A stretch of DNA of 64,000 nucleotides from Evernia prunastri (GCA_003184365.1 NKYR01000034.1:121686-185685), one strand, 5' to 3'. Counted from the stretch's first letter, positions 32,514 through 45,254 are shown. Numbers and translations are program-made. Notes: generated from the letters alone by a model not told the origin.

Positions 32514-34733
32514 TTAACAAATGACAATCTTGACATCCAGCCGCTTAGCAAGAGCCAGAGCACATCTAATGCAGCCATCTCGGTGAATAATGCAGCATTC
32601 TGCAGACAGGACCAGCGTTAGCACTTTTTGGATGAAGTTTCCGTATCGATCGATGAGTAATGACTGATCACCGAGGTGATACCCGAACTCGTGATGGGTC
32701 CAAATATACGAAAAACTCTCTGCAAGAGCTCCTGCTGGTGAGTCGTACCTGTGATCACAAGCAGGCGAAAAGATCGCTTGACTCATGCCGTCAATCAGGT
32801 CCCATACATTGACAGCGAAATGATCATCTCCAAGGGGAATCAATGCCTTAGAAACGATAGAGTATTGAAAGTTTCTGTGTTGCAGTTCGCCCAACGTGAG
32901 CGAAAAGATTTTGCTTTGCACACGGCTCTGTTCGGGCGAGTATCCGACCTTTGTTGTAGGAGAAGTGGGCCTTGTAAGGCGTGAAAACTGACTCTGCCCT
33001 GCCGACACGAGCGCACCCAAGATTGATCCATCCCACATAAGGCAGCCGGGAGTGTATCTCAACTGAAGATACTCACTCCCACGAAGAGTCTCTCTTTCCA
33101 GGATCGCAGGGAATACGACTTGACCATTTGCTGACGACAAGAAGGTTTCGCTCTCAAATGTATGGCCCATCAGATCCAAAGCATGTTCAAATATGGCGTG
33201 GCTATTGCAGCTCAAGAATCGCAGCTTTTTCAACATTATTGGCCACCAATCATATACAATCAAGTCTTGCCACGTTTGAGCCCTTCCCACAGCACCATCG
33301 ATGTGATCAATGCCTTCGACACTTCTTTTTGTCCGCCACGGTGAATAAGACAACAGTGGGAAGCGATGGGTTTGGCCTTCAGTGGCGAAGAGAGTCAGAG
33401 ATAGGAGATCAGTTGCTAATTGCCCCAGTCTATCCTCGACACATGAATAGGAGCATGAGCCTCGAATTTTGTTTCGAGCCTCACACATTTTGCATACACA
33501 AGAATTTGTGATGTCATCGTTCAATTTCACGAAATCTGGGTCCTCTTCTGGGAGGACAATGTTGTCGCCCAGGAGATGCTGCATAGCGGCGAGCCGGGTA
33601 TCCTGGTCAGGAAAAGCACTGTTTAGTATATCTTCGGTATCAAGACCCTGGGCTTGTTGAATGACATCCTCCAACGTTTGGCGAAACAGAACCTTTGGAG
33701 CCAGGTATTTGGCAACGAAGTACAACATCTGGGCACATAGCCCTGGGGGTAGTGCTAATTTCGCAATTCTGTGTTTTATCCAAAGCTGTGCATCGAGCAT
33801 GCCGGCAACAATACCAGCATCGCTGGTCTCATTTTTTGAAATCAGTTGATCTAGAGAATTTAGTCGCCGACTGAGGGTGACTTTAAAAGAAATGTCTTTG
33901 TTGAATTTGCCATAGTTGCCCTTACAGAGCATATCGTTTCCATAAGTGGCTTCAAAGACTGAGATCTTAGGTACACTGGATTTGATGAAATGCGACCCGT
34001 CAAGTAGCCAGACGTTTGGGAAGTCACCAAGCATCCACTTGGTCACTGCAACTACCCAGGGCAGGAAACCCGTCCAAGAATCGATACGAAGAGTGCAAGA
34101 ATCATCTCCCAGCCGGAAGCATCGATTCAACGCATCTAGCAAATTTTGCACACCAGCCGAGTCAGGCGTCGAGGCGATATAGAGCTTATCACCTTTCTCC
34201 TCGTTGAAGTCAAGTTCCACAACTCGTGAACACCAGTCGTAGCATCCTACAACATCTCTCGTGAAACCTGAATCTGCCAATTTTGGTTTCAAGGCCTTCA
34301 ATATGTCATTGAACTGAAGTAATGTCGGTAAGGGTTGCTCGTTCTTTGCATGTTGGCGCACTAGATTGAATAGCAGTTCCGCGGCCTGGATACCTTGTCC
34401 CCAGGATACGAGTATCGCGGCAAGGCACAAGAAGCTTAGTCCACCATCGGTCTTCGCCAACATGTCGGCTGAGTCGCCGCCACAGAATCCAACTTGCGCT
34501 TTTACGAAGCCGAGTGGCTGATTGTGTCTTCGTCCAGCGAGTTGCTCTATTTTGATCCTTGTGGCGGTGTTGAGAATTGGTAATGTCGTTCCAAGTCGTT
34601 CGCACGCATCCAGAGCCATGGCCTGAACATTGTCGCTCGTAGCAGCCTGTACGAGGCTTCTCATGAGTGATACTGCCCCTCCAGCAGTCTGGTCGACAGA
34701 CCATTGTAGTTGTGAACTGACGCTCAGAGACAT
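32514..34733 (-). CDS. conserved orphan fungal protein (740 aa), function unknown
   Basis: A single long exon; the ATG at 34733 begins MSLSVSSQLQWSVDQ. A few bases upstream is CTTGCAG, so a 5' UTR intron is possible. The protein is a largely soluble alpha/beta mixture with no signal peptide, P-loop or repeats. Notable segments are LRIDSWTGFLPWVVAVTKW in the first half and a Cys cluster CVCKMCEARNKIRGSC that may bind metal. The C-terminal half is Trp- and His-rich (QDLIVYDWWPIML, HHEFGYHLG). The N-terminal CGGDSADMLAKTDGGLSFL is also distinctive. I do not recognise a named domain. Such long orphan proteins are often found among HET and STAND genes, as here. Confidence 0.75.
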   Translation of the reverse strand: MSLSVSSQLQWSVDQTAGGAVSLMRSLVQAATSDNVQAMALDACERLGTTLPILNTATRIKIEQLAGRRHNQPLGFVKAQVGFCGGDSADMLAKTDGGLSFLCLAAILVSWGQGIQAAELLFNLVRQHAKNEQPLPTLLQFNDILKALKPKLADSGFTRDVVGCYDWCSRVVELDFNEEKGDKLYIASTPDSAGVQNLLDALNRCFRLGDDSCTLRIDSWTGFLPWVVAVTKWMLGDFPNVWLLDGSHFIKSSVPKISVFEATYGNDMLCKGNYGKFNKDISFKVTLSRRLNSLDQLISKNETSDAGIVAGMLDAQLWIKHRIAKLALPPGLCAQMLYFVAKYLAPKVLFRQTLEDVIQQAQGLDTEDILNSAFPDQDTRLAAMQHLLGDNIVLPEEDPDFVKLNDDITNSCVCKMCEARNKIRGSCSYSCVEDRLGQLATDLLSLTLFATEGQTHRFPLLSYSPWRTKRSVEGIDHIDGAVGRAQTWQDLIVYDWWPIMLKKLRFLSCNSHAIFEHALDLMGHTFESETFLSSANGQVVFPAILERETLRGSEYLQLRYTPGCLMWDGSILGALVSAGQSQFSRLTRPTSPTTKVGYSPEQSRVQSKIFSLTLGELQHRNFQYSIVSKALIPLGDDHFAVNVWDLIDGMSQAIFSPACDHRYDSPAGALAESFSYIWTHHEFGYHLGDQSLLIDRYGNFIQKVLTLVLSAECCIIHRDGCIRCALALAKRLDVKIVIC

Positions 34734-35612
34734 CCTGCAAGGTGGGTTAAGAGGTACAATACTGTTTTCGTTTCTGGGATCAGTGGGAGCCGCGCGCTTT
34801 GTCAAGAGAATTGTCAACAATCTCCCTTAATCGTAAGCTACTCGGTAATGAAGCGTTTTCACGGCTCTTGTCAGCTGTGAGGGGTAGCCATGTAACAGAG
34901 CTTGAGATGACAGCGGAGAAAGAATGAGAGGATATATAGGAATGCAAGCAGCGAGAGCCAATATATCAAGCCGACACACGTCCCGAAAGCTGAGGAAACG
35001 TAAACCCTGGCCGCTTTTTCTGCAGCCATATTCTAGTGGCAGACGCAGCGCATGTTCTCGATCAAGCCTTTCACTTCTGGAGGCGAAAATGGCTTTCAAA
35101 GGACTACTTTCAGGATAATCCACTATCTCTGGACACGTGTGATACTAAAAGCAGCATACAGAAATCGAGCCTTTCTGTTCGATGGAGATACTTGCTCGGA
35201 GCCTACGTTGCTTGGCGAAGCATCTACCGAACATCCTCAGAATGGCCCAAAAATACGGGATGTGCAAATGCAGCCAGCCGAATCAGCCTACCAACAAGAC
35301 CCCGGCGACTGGTAATTGAAGTAACGAACGCTATGACATGATACGGACGAATTGCCGCACCGTCACAATCCGGACATGGCAGTAACTATGACCTAATTCC
35401 TTAACGGAGGAAGTTTGGTGACACAACGGGCAACAGGTCTTCAGAGCAAAAGCTTCCAGCTCTGATGGAATCTAAGGGGCCTTGGATCCATTATCAAATG
35501 ATCTCTAGTGCAACCCAACAGAAATGGCAAGACATGGACAGATATGAATGCTGCATGCAGTTGGTCTCTGTGAATTGGGAGTATGCCACAAGCCGTGGGG
35601 CTTCTCGGGAAT
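34734..35612. other. intergenic region
   Basis: About 0.9 kb between two minus-strand genes. Short ORFs only, no domain, repeat or RNA gene seen. Confidence 0.4.
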
Positions 35613-37173
35613 TCAATTACCTCCAGGTACCTTCGAATTAGCGGCCAAAGCTACCGCAACGGCAGCACCGAGCACAGCGCTATCTTCCGTTCTCTCCAGG
35701 GTTACCCTTGTCTTACCCTGAGGATTGTCCGATTCAATCATCTGATCAAGCGTTGCCTGCGCCCTCTCCATGTAACCAGGGTATTTATTGATGATGCTGC
35801 CATCACAGCCAATGGTAACTTGGTCTATGTTTACGGTTTCCAGCTTCCGAAGCAGAGTCGTCAATGCATGTATTCCGACGGTAAAATATGCAACCGAGCG
35901 CATAGACACCCGTCTCACGACGTCTTTGATGAAAACCATGTCCCTCTCTTTCGGTAGATGAGGGGATGAATACCGTTCATGGAACCGAGAACGTGAGGCT
36001 GCAAGCCCATGTGATGTGTCAATGTCAATAAAAGCCATATCCTTAGTGTCAACTGTGTATGGGGTAATCGCCAACGATGTTGAGAGCAATTCTTCAAAAA
36101 GCCCGACTGTTTGGGCAGCTTCCACGATTATCAAACGTACGATTTCGCCTATATACTTGCCCGCTATCAGGTATTCGAATGGCTGGTAGTCTGGAAGGAT
36201 ATGTGCAGCATTAAGAACGTCGTCCCAGCGAGACGTAGGAAATATGTTTTTGCCGAACATGCTGAGCTCAGTGTTGGTGAGGACGTGGGTGCTTACCCCG
36301 GGCGGCTGCGACCTTGACTGGAATTTGGAGGAATCCAGGGCGTCAATTGGCAGATGGACAGCGGCATTCATGCCAGTTCCGAGAATTGTAGCTAAGCGTG
36401 TACTAGGGTCAAGGTATGCGCGGGCAAGGAGGGCTGAAGAGGAGTCGTTGACTATGGCGTCAAGACGAACATTGAGCTTCTGTAGAGCATCAAGATCAGC
36501 ACTACACGACAGGAAGACGACATCTGGGGGAGCAAGTACAGCACGCTGGCAAGCACTTGTAATGATATCCCCAAGATCACGACCAATGAGATATTCTGAA
36601 CAATGAAATCCTTTGCCCATGCCCAGCACATTACCGCTTCTTATCGATGTCTGACTGCTCCGACATCAGCTGGCTTCGCGCCGAATGTGTGGTGTAGGTC
36701 CCAATTTAGACTGACTCGATGGGAAAGGACCAGGCAACACCCATTGGTAGGAGGCCATTGCCGTCCGTGTGGTCCGAGGATTCGGCTTCAACCCGCAGCA
36801 GTTCCTTAACCCGCTCAGCCATCCAGTCAAAGAAGGCGTACTCCTTCATCTGTCGTATTGCCGTGTCTATCGAAAAGCACATCGTTCGTTGCATTCGCAT
36901 GCCCAGATTTCTCCCATTAAGCTCCACCAGCGCCATCCGTAGATTGGAGCCCCCCACCTCCAACGCCAAAAAGGTCCCTTGCTCTTTTCCAGTAGGCAGC
37001 TCATAATTAAAGGAAGGTAGCATGCACTGCGGACTAGAGATCATGTGCTGTCGAAGCTCTGCTTGAAGCTTTTTCGATAGAATGAGAAGGTCTTTGATCC
37101 GTAGTTGTTGTTCAAATGCGCATTCCACCTCTTTTAGAAGAGTATTCAGAGGCATTGGGTCAGGAATAACCAT
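35613..37173 (-). CDS. atypical hexokinase-family protein (XprF-like)
   Basis: Two exons (37173-36716, 36654-35613) give 499 residues. The hexokinase fold is clear: phosphate-binding FLALEVGGSNLRMALVEL, LPMGVAWSFPID-QTSIRSGN across the splice, DAIVNDSSSALLARAY with the position of the catalytic Asp, ILGTGMNAA and a C-terminal GCDGSIINKYPGY. Compared with glucokinases the second and third motifs are altered, matching the regulatory branch that includes Aspergillus XprF and HxkC and yeast-type GlcNAc kinase. XprF loss in A. nidulans raises extracellular protease production. Whether this copy phosphorylates a sugar, and whether it is XprF rather than HxkC, needs a phylogeny. Confidence 0.85.
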
Positions 37174-38024
37174 GATAGTGTCTTGGTACCGAGTTTCGAT
37201 GGCTGAAGGAGTGGTTTGGGGCTCTCGGAGATTGAAGGCAGGTGTTCGGGATTATGTTGATTGGCAGGGTGTCAAAGGCTATAGCAGCATCCGACTTTAA
37301 TCAATGTCGGCATCGAAGCTGTCTGAGAAATAGAGAGCGCATCCATTAAGGATAACCACTGAACCAGGGAGCCAGGTACTTTACAGAAATCTGCAAACAG
37401 CCCTACTTTAGAGTACATCAGTGGCTTGGCTTGGCTTGGCACACCTTTCTAGCATCCGAGATTCCTTAGTCTACTCAATATCAGTGCAGTATTCAACAGG
37501 TTGTGTTGCCCGATTACTGACCTTTCTAGGGAGTGACACCGTGCCGTAAAGATCGAACTCGAAATTTGTCAGCGGTGGGAGGAGCGAGGCTGAATGGCAC
37601 ATATCAGGCTTGCGAGGCATCACCGGCCGTCAATCACTAAACGCATCACATTTATTCTCAGCCTTCATCTCTCTTTAATACAATCAAAGGCTAGAAAGGG
37701 GTATCGAGGGAGGAGCTATATGATTTGAAAGTAGGGGCTTATAGGTCCCAACATGACTCGAGACTAGAGTGACCACCACCATATAATCATCTCTGTAAGT
37801 CAATTGTTCGGGAAGAAATGTGATATGATCATGACCTGGTGAGGTCGTTGAATGATGGTTGAATTATGTGGCTACAAGCTAGCTATGTAGGGTTGACATG
37901 ATTGTGCTGCGATGCAATCCCCGCAACATTTACGCTCCTCAGCTTCATGGGCGCGAGGCCCGCGGAGGCAGGGGTCTCGGTGGACAGGACAAGACGCAGA
38001 CCAGAGAGATGTCCCCGCCAGCAA
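37174..38024. other. intergenic region
   Basis: About 0.85 kb upstream of the hexokinase-like gene and downstream of the HET gene. There is a short TGGCT tandem (37423-37440) and otherwise no recognisable feature. Confidence 0.4.
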
Positions 38025-40353
38025 CTATACCAGACGAATCCTCTCGGGATTCCTGTATTCGTCTAGCGCTTCACCGTCCATCATGCCGTAGATGAAGGCC
38101 TCACCGATGAGTTGGAACGCAGGAGGGTCCAGGGTTCCAACTTTTCGGAGGACTACCGGAACCGAGCAACCCAACAGGATGCAAACGATGTCGCCTTCCT
38201 GGGTTTTGGTGGGACCCAGTCCAAAACGGGACTTTCTGGCGTATTCCAGCAAAAAGAATCTGCGATTCCAAATGACGTCCTGAGCTCTTTGCAAGAAGGC
38301 AACCATGTCTTCGGGTCGGCCATGCCGGATCAATTCCGTGGTAATCAAATCTCCATTCGAATTGCATTTAGTAAGGGCGTTGTCCAACGCCGTGTAGTAG
38401 CGGTGTGGAGCAGCCTGACCGTTGGGATCACGGTCTGCCACGAGCGTTCTCCATAGGTGCTCCGGTATCTCTTTCATCGCACCGCTTTCTGGTTTGATCC
38501 ACCCTGCAAGTTGCAGCCATTCGGCGGGGATCATGCCCTCGAAGAGTCGATGGGAAATTCTCTTTATCACGTTGATGGTGAAGCCCTCAACGTAGAGGGA
38601 GCCGTCAGATCGAAACTTTCTTCCGGGTTTCAACGTTTCTTCGGCCGTGACTATGAATTTCGAGGGACGATAATCTGAAACGGGCTTGAGGTCTAACAAG
38701 CAACGTTCTAATGTAAGCTTCCAGGGACTATCCAGTACTATCACATATTGAAAGAAGGAAAAAAAAAGGGATTGCACGCAAGTGTAGCTCCTAGAACATA
38801 CCCTGAGTCCGTGGCTCATCCGTCTCACCAAATTGGACAGAAGCACGTTTGTTCGCTGGGATAACCGGTGAGGCATGATAGCGCGAGCCTGCGTCATCAG
38901 GGCCTCTCACCAGACTCTCTCCGGCGCTTCGGCCCACATCTGCAACACCGAACGGAGATTCGGACAGTAGGCCAATCCAAGACGGCAGGTGCACTCTCGT
39001 CATTGGGGAGAGCGTCTCGTCATTCGCAGAGTCATTCGACAAGATCTCCGCCTGGGAGCGTTCATTCTCGGCGCGCATTCTCATCCGATACCACATGTTG
39101 GGATTCCGGAACTCCGAACGGGCCCAGTGCCGACATATAATATCAAGAGATCCTGAGGTCTGGATGCAGAAGGCTGTGAAATCCTTGAATACCTCAAGAA
39201 TATCCTTGCTGTAGTCCGCTTCGAAAGGAACGCGACCTTGCGTCCGTAGCTCTTCCTGTTTGCGGGCCGAGAAAACGTTCCAATTTTGGGTATCCTCTGC
39301 GATGGACAGTAACGCGTAGATAGTATCTCGGGGATCCGTGGACTCGAACATGGGTAGGCAAGCGACGAGACTCTCGAGTGAGCTAGCCCGCTTGAGGCTC
39401 CCATCCTCACTCCATCGGAAGTATTTATTCATAATATCGACAATTGCATTGGCGCCAAGCGCTCGAATGTCCACCAGCATCTTCCCATTACGGCGAGGCT
39501 CAGCAGGGTTTGTAACGGTAGCCGAGATATCCTCGAATCTGCTCGCAAAGAACGAGATTGCTCGCTCGAAATCGCTCCAGTTGAGAGACTTATCTCCGCA
39601 GTATAGGTATCGATTCTTAGCCAACACCAACTCTTGGACGACCCAACGCCGGCTGAACCATTCACGCTTCATGAGATCAGCCAGTGCGGTCCATTGTTTT
39701 GGCTCTTTACTGATCAAAACATCCGAGTGCTCCAGATCTAGTATTGTAGGAATAAAATCCATGGCCATACTGCTCGCATTGTACTCCTTACCCAGCCATA
39801 TGAGGACGTCCTCGGCTTTGCTATATATTTCTGCCATCATAGCTACTTGGACGCTCTTCTCTTTCTCATCCCCCTGATTGATACATATGGCATCGATCCA
39901 GAGCAACAGGTCCGATTGGGTTTCGAGGTTCGTGTCGCGGAACCGGCGGAGGGCGTCTTCCAAATTGGGTCGTATATAGACTCGCTTTTTGGTAAAACGT
40001 TGTGCAGCAGATCGAAAGCGTTCCTTTCCGGTACCTTTCGTTGGCTCCTGGGTTGTTTTAACCAAGATCTTCTGTGTAGGCTCCTCGGTGCCCCAAGTAT
40101 ATGAGAGCGCGTCGTACTTTTCATTGCTTAGCTCGTCGGTGTGGTACACTTCGAGGGAGCATTCGATAGGGTCAGTGGAGCTATCCGCTGGGTGCAGCCG
40201 TAATATTCGAATCTGCTTTTCTCCAAGTTTTTGATATACCTTGTCGCTCTTCGGCAAGGGCGCCTGCGCCTCCGCAATTTTAGACCAGAAATCTTTCTTG
40301 TGAGAGGGACCGCTTCCCTGCGCGCCCGTGGGGCGCGGTTTCTCAATCGGCAT
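38025..40353 (-). CDS. HET-domain protein (heterokaryon incompatibility type)
   Basis: Two exons (40353-38802, 38737-38025) give 754 residues. The HET domain covers roughly residues 65-240 with the three usual blocks: YDALSYTWGT, LLWIDAICINQGDEKEKSVQ, and AEIYSKAEDVLIWLG followed by REWFSRRWVVQELVLA. The C-terminal half has the features common to long HET proteins (DPRDTIYALLSIA, LPSWIGLL). HET proteins trigger cell death in fungal non-self recognition; most genome copies have unknown partners. Start chosen at the ATG of MPIEKPRPTG; the upstream open frame lacks an ATG. Neighbours in the window include a STAND gene and a VIB-1 homologue, the transcription factor needed for incompatibility in Neurospora. 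Confidence 0.9.
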
Positions 40354-41959
40354 GTTCACAAAGCTTACACTTGAGGTTTGAGAGTCTGGTTCGCATGCCC
40401 AGTCATGCTTAAATACGCATCCTGGGTGTTGAGTCTCGGTTAAGTACCGCAAGGCTACTACCCACACTTTGGTGTGGGTTCATCCAACCTTCGATGGGAG
40501 GTCACGTTAGCCCTGTACGATTATTGGAAAAGACTTGTGAGCTGAGGAAGTGGCAGCGAACCATAATCTTGGGTGGCTTGGCCGTCGACCTAATTTGACA
40601 CATGTGGATGTAGGTGATACGCTCCCACATGCTTTGGCCGCTTTGGCATATGCAGCTAAAAGTACGCCCATCATGGGATATTTGCAGCGCATAGCCTTAA
40701 ACTGCTCGCGAATGAGCACGGAAATCGGCACAGACCAAGCCATACTGTACTGTACTACCTTCGAGCAATCAATGGTCTACTCTAAGCACTATGTCGTCGC
40801 TGTGAATGATCAACTCGAACCACATAAGTACGTAGGTAGGAAAGAATCCGAGAACTTGAGATTGCGTGATGGTTGCGCACGGGCTGCCTGACACCCTCAG
40901 TCAGATATTGATACCTAAAATAGGGTTCACATAGGCTGAAGCTGAACCTCTCCCGTCCAGCTGTAAGCCTCCCGCTCGGAGCTGTCCCCAAAGGAGTTAT
41001 CAATATTGACCCCGGCCAACTGGTGAGCGCCTTTCGTTACGCTGACTTGCAGACGGGAATTCTTCCTCGGAGGCGTTAGGGGAATCCTTGGTCTTTGAGT
41101 GCGTTATGCTCTATCGCTTTCAGACCGTCAAATTCTTTAGCGGAGGGGCACAAATCCCCGTGTTTGTCGAATCCCTACCTATCAATTCTCAGGTGACATG
41201 TCGAGGATCTTGTGGACCTGATATCGCGAACCTAATGGGTTCGCAAGTGAGTCGGGGATTTTAGAAGGGTCTATCTGACAGCGTATGATATGAACAAAGC
41301 ATACAATGCTCCTTCCCAACCAAAGATCTTCGTTTGTTGTCGTCTACGGAACAACCAGCCTGATAATGCGATACACTCTACGATGCCTTTTCTGGCCTAG
41401 CACGCAAGTGACAGAAGTCGTCTCGGACACTCTAAGCGTAAATCAGTCAACCAACATCTCTCAAATCCAGATATCTTCGCAATGAGAAATCTTCAGTCGA
41501 TCAAGCTCCTACCATCCATACACGCAGACTTTGTGTATCCGATCTTTCATTGTAAAGCTCTCCCGCATTCCCATTGAAATTCATTGGATTAACGACAATT
41601 TCAGTCACCTGCGTGCCTTGGTCCCGATATCAGTTGTAAAGACGCGGAATGAGCCGGATATTGTGGAAAAGCAAGCATGCAACAAGCTTAAAGAGTACGG
41701 TCGACCTCGTCAGTAACGCACATGTGGTATTAATTGACATATGATATCAATTCGAACGAACATTGACGACCTTTACCTACATATGATGCTCTCTGAACTC
41801 TTGCTTCCTGTCAATCTTAAACATGGATCGAATTCAGTCTGGAATTGCCGAGCAGACAGTCGTGGCATATGTAAGAATGGGACCGTTAAGAACCTAGCAA
41901 AGCGGGGATACGCCACTCCTTGAATCTTCTCCAGTGACTGTTGTGCGACGACCATTCTT
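40354..41959. other. 1.6-kb gene-free stretch
   Basis: Upstream of the HET gene. Multiple short ORFs on both strands without domain content. The sequence is slightly AT-rich from 41250 to 41900. No repeat or RNA gene recognised. Confidence 0.4.
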
Positions 41960-42410
41960 CCACCCCCTCACAGCGCCATTATTGGCATTATCGTGTCTTT
42001 CCCGACTCAACCCCCCCAAGTCCGCAAGTATCCCCTTGCCGCATTCGTTCTCGTCCTACTCTTCTGGCCGCTCGGCCTATTCAGCATGAGCCACATCAGA
42101 CACTGTCTCCGGCCCCACACCTACAGTCTCCCAATCTGGACGGTCACCAACTACTCCTCCTCCATCCAGTATGTAAAGACGGGCATTGATCCCAAGGTAT
42201 ACCCCGTTTCTACCTCCCGGAGACGACGGAGAAACACATCGCCCTCTGCCTGCCCTTGAAGGACCAAACCGAAGACCTACCCGAGTACTTCAACCCACCA
42301 CTGCTACCACCCGGGCATCCGACGCTTTTACATCACGGACGACGGGGGAATCCTAGCTGCGACAATCGATAGGCATTTTGATATTGGAACAAGCACCAAA
42401 TACTCGCCAA
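41960..42410 (+). pseudogene. glycosyltransferase (GT2/GT92-type) remnant with frameshifts
   Basis: One frame (41993 on) reads a membrane-anchor-like KYPLAAFVLVLLFWPLGLF followed by a stem and KTGIDPK. A second frame gives FYLPETTEKHIALCLPLKDQ, then PEYFN. A third gives HHCYHPGIRRFYITDDGG. Read across frames these segments look like the start and DxD-bearing catalytic core of a fungal type II glycosyltransferase (HHY-LGIRRFY-DDG pattern). At least two frame changes are needed and no complete C-terminal domain follows, so this is a decayed fragment. The sequence 42500-42730 may be more of it but I cannot show that. Confidence 0.5.
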
Positions 42411-42843
42411 ATCAGGCGAGTAGAGTTGCTTCCGCTACGACGAGGGACAGTAGAAATGCGTGCGATTCGCGGAGAGAACGTGAGGCAATCCAGGTACTGC
42501 TACACCCTCAGTGCCAAGAAAATTCCAGAAGCATGGTGCACACGCCACCATCGTACGATCAGTGAACACGATGGCCACGAAGACCCTATTGATGTTGAGT
42601 ATGGATTCATGCTTCCATTCAATTCGAAACGCGAAGAGGGGAAGATGCGGGTTATTATTGTGCGTGGGAACATGTCAGGAAAATCCGACTATAGAGGCAT
42701 GCTTTGGGCTCTCGATTCAACTACGCAGGCCTGATACCACCGATACTCGCCGACTGCATCATAGCTCTAATCCAGCTACCACGCGACCTCTCTCCCCCGT
42801 CTCGAACACACCTTCCCCTCCCCTCCCCATCCCCCCCTTTCAG

Positions 42844-44599
42844 TCAAACCTTCCCCTCCACCTTCCCCTCCTCCCCCATCCCCTCCCCCATCCCCTCCCC
42901 CCCAACCATCGGCCTCACATCCTCCACCGTCTCATCCGTAAACCTCAGATCCTCCTCCAGCGGCACCGTATCTCGGATCTTCGTCCAGACGAGCGGCGCC
43001 GCGACGAGGAGGCTGCCCGCGAGCAGGGCCCAGCTGGAGGCGAACTCGTTGATAAAGGGTGCGCCGAGGGCGTCGACGCGGTAGATGATGGCGGCGCCGG
43101 CGGACTGGATGCCCTTGTAGAAGCCGGCGAAGTTGGCGAGCTTGCGGCCGTTGTTGGTCATGGCGCCCATGAACCAGTAGACGCAGGTCTGCCAGGCGGC
43201 TGTGTGTGCGTGTGTGTGAGTGAGTGTGGGTGTGAGGTTTCAATCGTGAGAAAAGGGGGGGTGGGGTGGGGTTTTTTGGGGAAATAGGAGGGAGAGGGGG
43301 GGTGAAGGAGAGGCTTACCATCGTAGAAGCCGTAGAACATGTAGAGGAACATCGGGCCTACATAACCACTACTCGTCCAATCCATCTTCGGCGCCGTCTT
43401 AGGCGCCGTCTCCGCCCTGGTATACCCCTTCTGCCACGCATACCCGCCCCCCCAAATAACCATCGTAAGGACCAAAAGCACGCCCCACACCGCCTTCGCC
43501 CTCGTACTCCTCCTCGCGCCCTTGATATCAAGGGCGTATCCAAAGAGATACGCGCCGAGGATCTGGCTCGTCCAGTAGAGGATGCTGTTGAGGGCCCTGG
43601 TCCGGATGTTGAATTTGGCGGAGTTGAAGTCGTTGAACTGGTAGGTGTAGAACCAGTTGCTGGCGAGGAACATGGGGAAGAGGCAGACGATCCAGACGTC
43701 GGTCCTGAGCACCTCGACGAGGCCGAGGAGTTCGCTCTGCCAGGTCGGGTGCTTCATGAGGATGACGTGGGAGCCGTCGGCGCGGACGACGGTTTTGGCG
43801 TCGACGAGCGTCCAGGCGAGACAGGCGCCGATGAAGGTCAGGATCAGGAAGCCGATGTAGGTGCCGTCGGTCACATTGCCGGCTGAAGAATGTATGTTTT
43901 GACCCAGAGGTATTCTGATCGTCGGAAGACGATTAGTTTGGAGTCCTTCTGTAGACTTGTGTTCCGATAAGACAAAAAGGAGATTACTCACAGCCCACCT
44001 ATGACGGCGCCCAAATTAAAAATCATCCAGAACCAGGAGATATACTTCCCCTTCGACTGCTCGGGCGGATACGACATCATGATCGCCCCCTGCGCCGCCC
44101 AGAGCATTCCAGCACAGATGCCTAGCATCGCCCCGGCGAAAACGACGAACCCCTCGTTCTGATTGTGGTTGTAGCTGAGATAGCTAGCGATGTAGAGCAC
44201 GTACCCCAAGCCCCCGAGACTTAGCGTCAACTTTATGCCTAAACGGTTGGCAATGGTTCCAGCAAAGAAGCCGAACACGCTGAAAGTAGAATAGAGAGCG
44301 ACGTTGGCATTATCGGCGGTGCGGGCGTCAAATTGACCACCTCCGCCCAGACCATTGACCGCGTTGAACATGCCAGGACACATGAAGCAGACGAATGCTA
44401 CGAGGGTAAGCTGAAAGGGTGGCGATGCATAGCAGGGGATTTTGATAGATCCAAAGCTGTATGTCTTATATGTCCATCCTACTGGGCGGTTTGAATAGCC
44501 ATTCTCTTCTGTAGTTGGTACTATTTGTTCCTCGTGAGGTCTTTCGGAGACCGATTCTTGTGCCATAGCATCTTGTTTCTCAGGTTCAATACTTGCCAT
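42844..44599 (-). CDS. UNC93-like major facilitator transporter
   Basis: Three exons (44599-43992, 43914-43319, 43199-42844) give 519 residues with about 11-12 hydrophobic helices. The order and motifs fit the fungal UNC93/DUF895 branch of the MFS: CPGMFNAVNGLGGGGQ after helix 1, NRLGIKLTLSLGGLGY, MLWAAQGAIMMSYPPEQSKG, an ISWFWMIFNLGAVIGGL helix, and WFYTYQFNDFNSAKF in the second half. Substrates of fungal members are mostly undefined. The C-terminal tail is a short Gly-Glu-Met-rich repeat encoded by a CCCCTCCCC-type run in the DNA, so its length may vary between strains. It lies near, and on the same strand as, the BADH gene; a role in choline or betaine transport is only a guess. Confidence 0.85.
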
Positions 44600-45254
44600 G
44601 ATGAAGCGGAAAGCTCAACAGAGATAAGGTGCTTTGATTCAGCGATAATGGGTGCGCGCATACACGAGGGCGTTATATGTCAAAAAAATTGACGGGGAAT
44701 AGGGCAGAAGCTGCAGAAACCAATTGACACGCATGAGAGAGGAGAGAAGGGACGGAGCATTTATGAGATAGCAAATGGTAGTCGCGTGAGGGCAGTGAGG
44801 GGCTTGAGATCACTTAAGTAAGCTAGAGCAAGTAATCCGATTGGTACAAAGCAAAGAGCTATCGGTGATCGACGAGTAGTGAGCACTAAAAAAGATAGTC
44901 CCTGCAGCACAAACGGTCACGGTGCGGACCCGAAGAAAGACGAAGGGTCAAGAGATTTAGAAAAGGTGAGGGGCAGAATAATCAGATGCAGCGAGAAGAA
45001 AGCGCTGCAGTAGCGCCATATGCATGCAAGGAGACATTGCTAAATCATCTCGCAAGACAAACCGAACCGAGGACAAGACCGTCTAGAAAGGATCTCTTGC
45101 CTGCATGATTGAAAGCCACTTCCGCAGGAAGAGCAGTCATTTCAAGAGCCCCTCCATCCCATCACATTGCGGACAATGCTAAAAGGGAAGCAACCACTGG
45201 GCTTGTAAGAAATCATCTGCTCATATGATTCGACCGAGGGAAGGGTATCATCCC
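44600..45254. other. intergenic region
   Basis: Promoter side of the transporter gene and 3' side of the BADH gene, about 0.65 kb. No feature recognised. Confidence 0.4.

Noticed and set aside
42844..44599. UNC93-like protein as the choline transporter of the betaine locus.
   Set aside because: Not of the usual choline/carnitine permease family; proximity alone is not enough.
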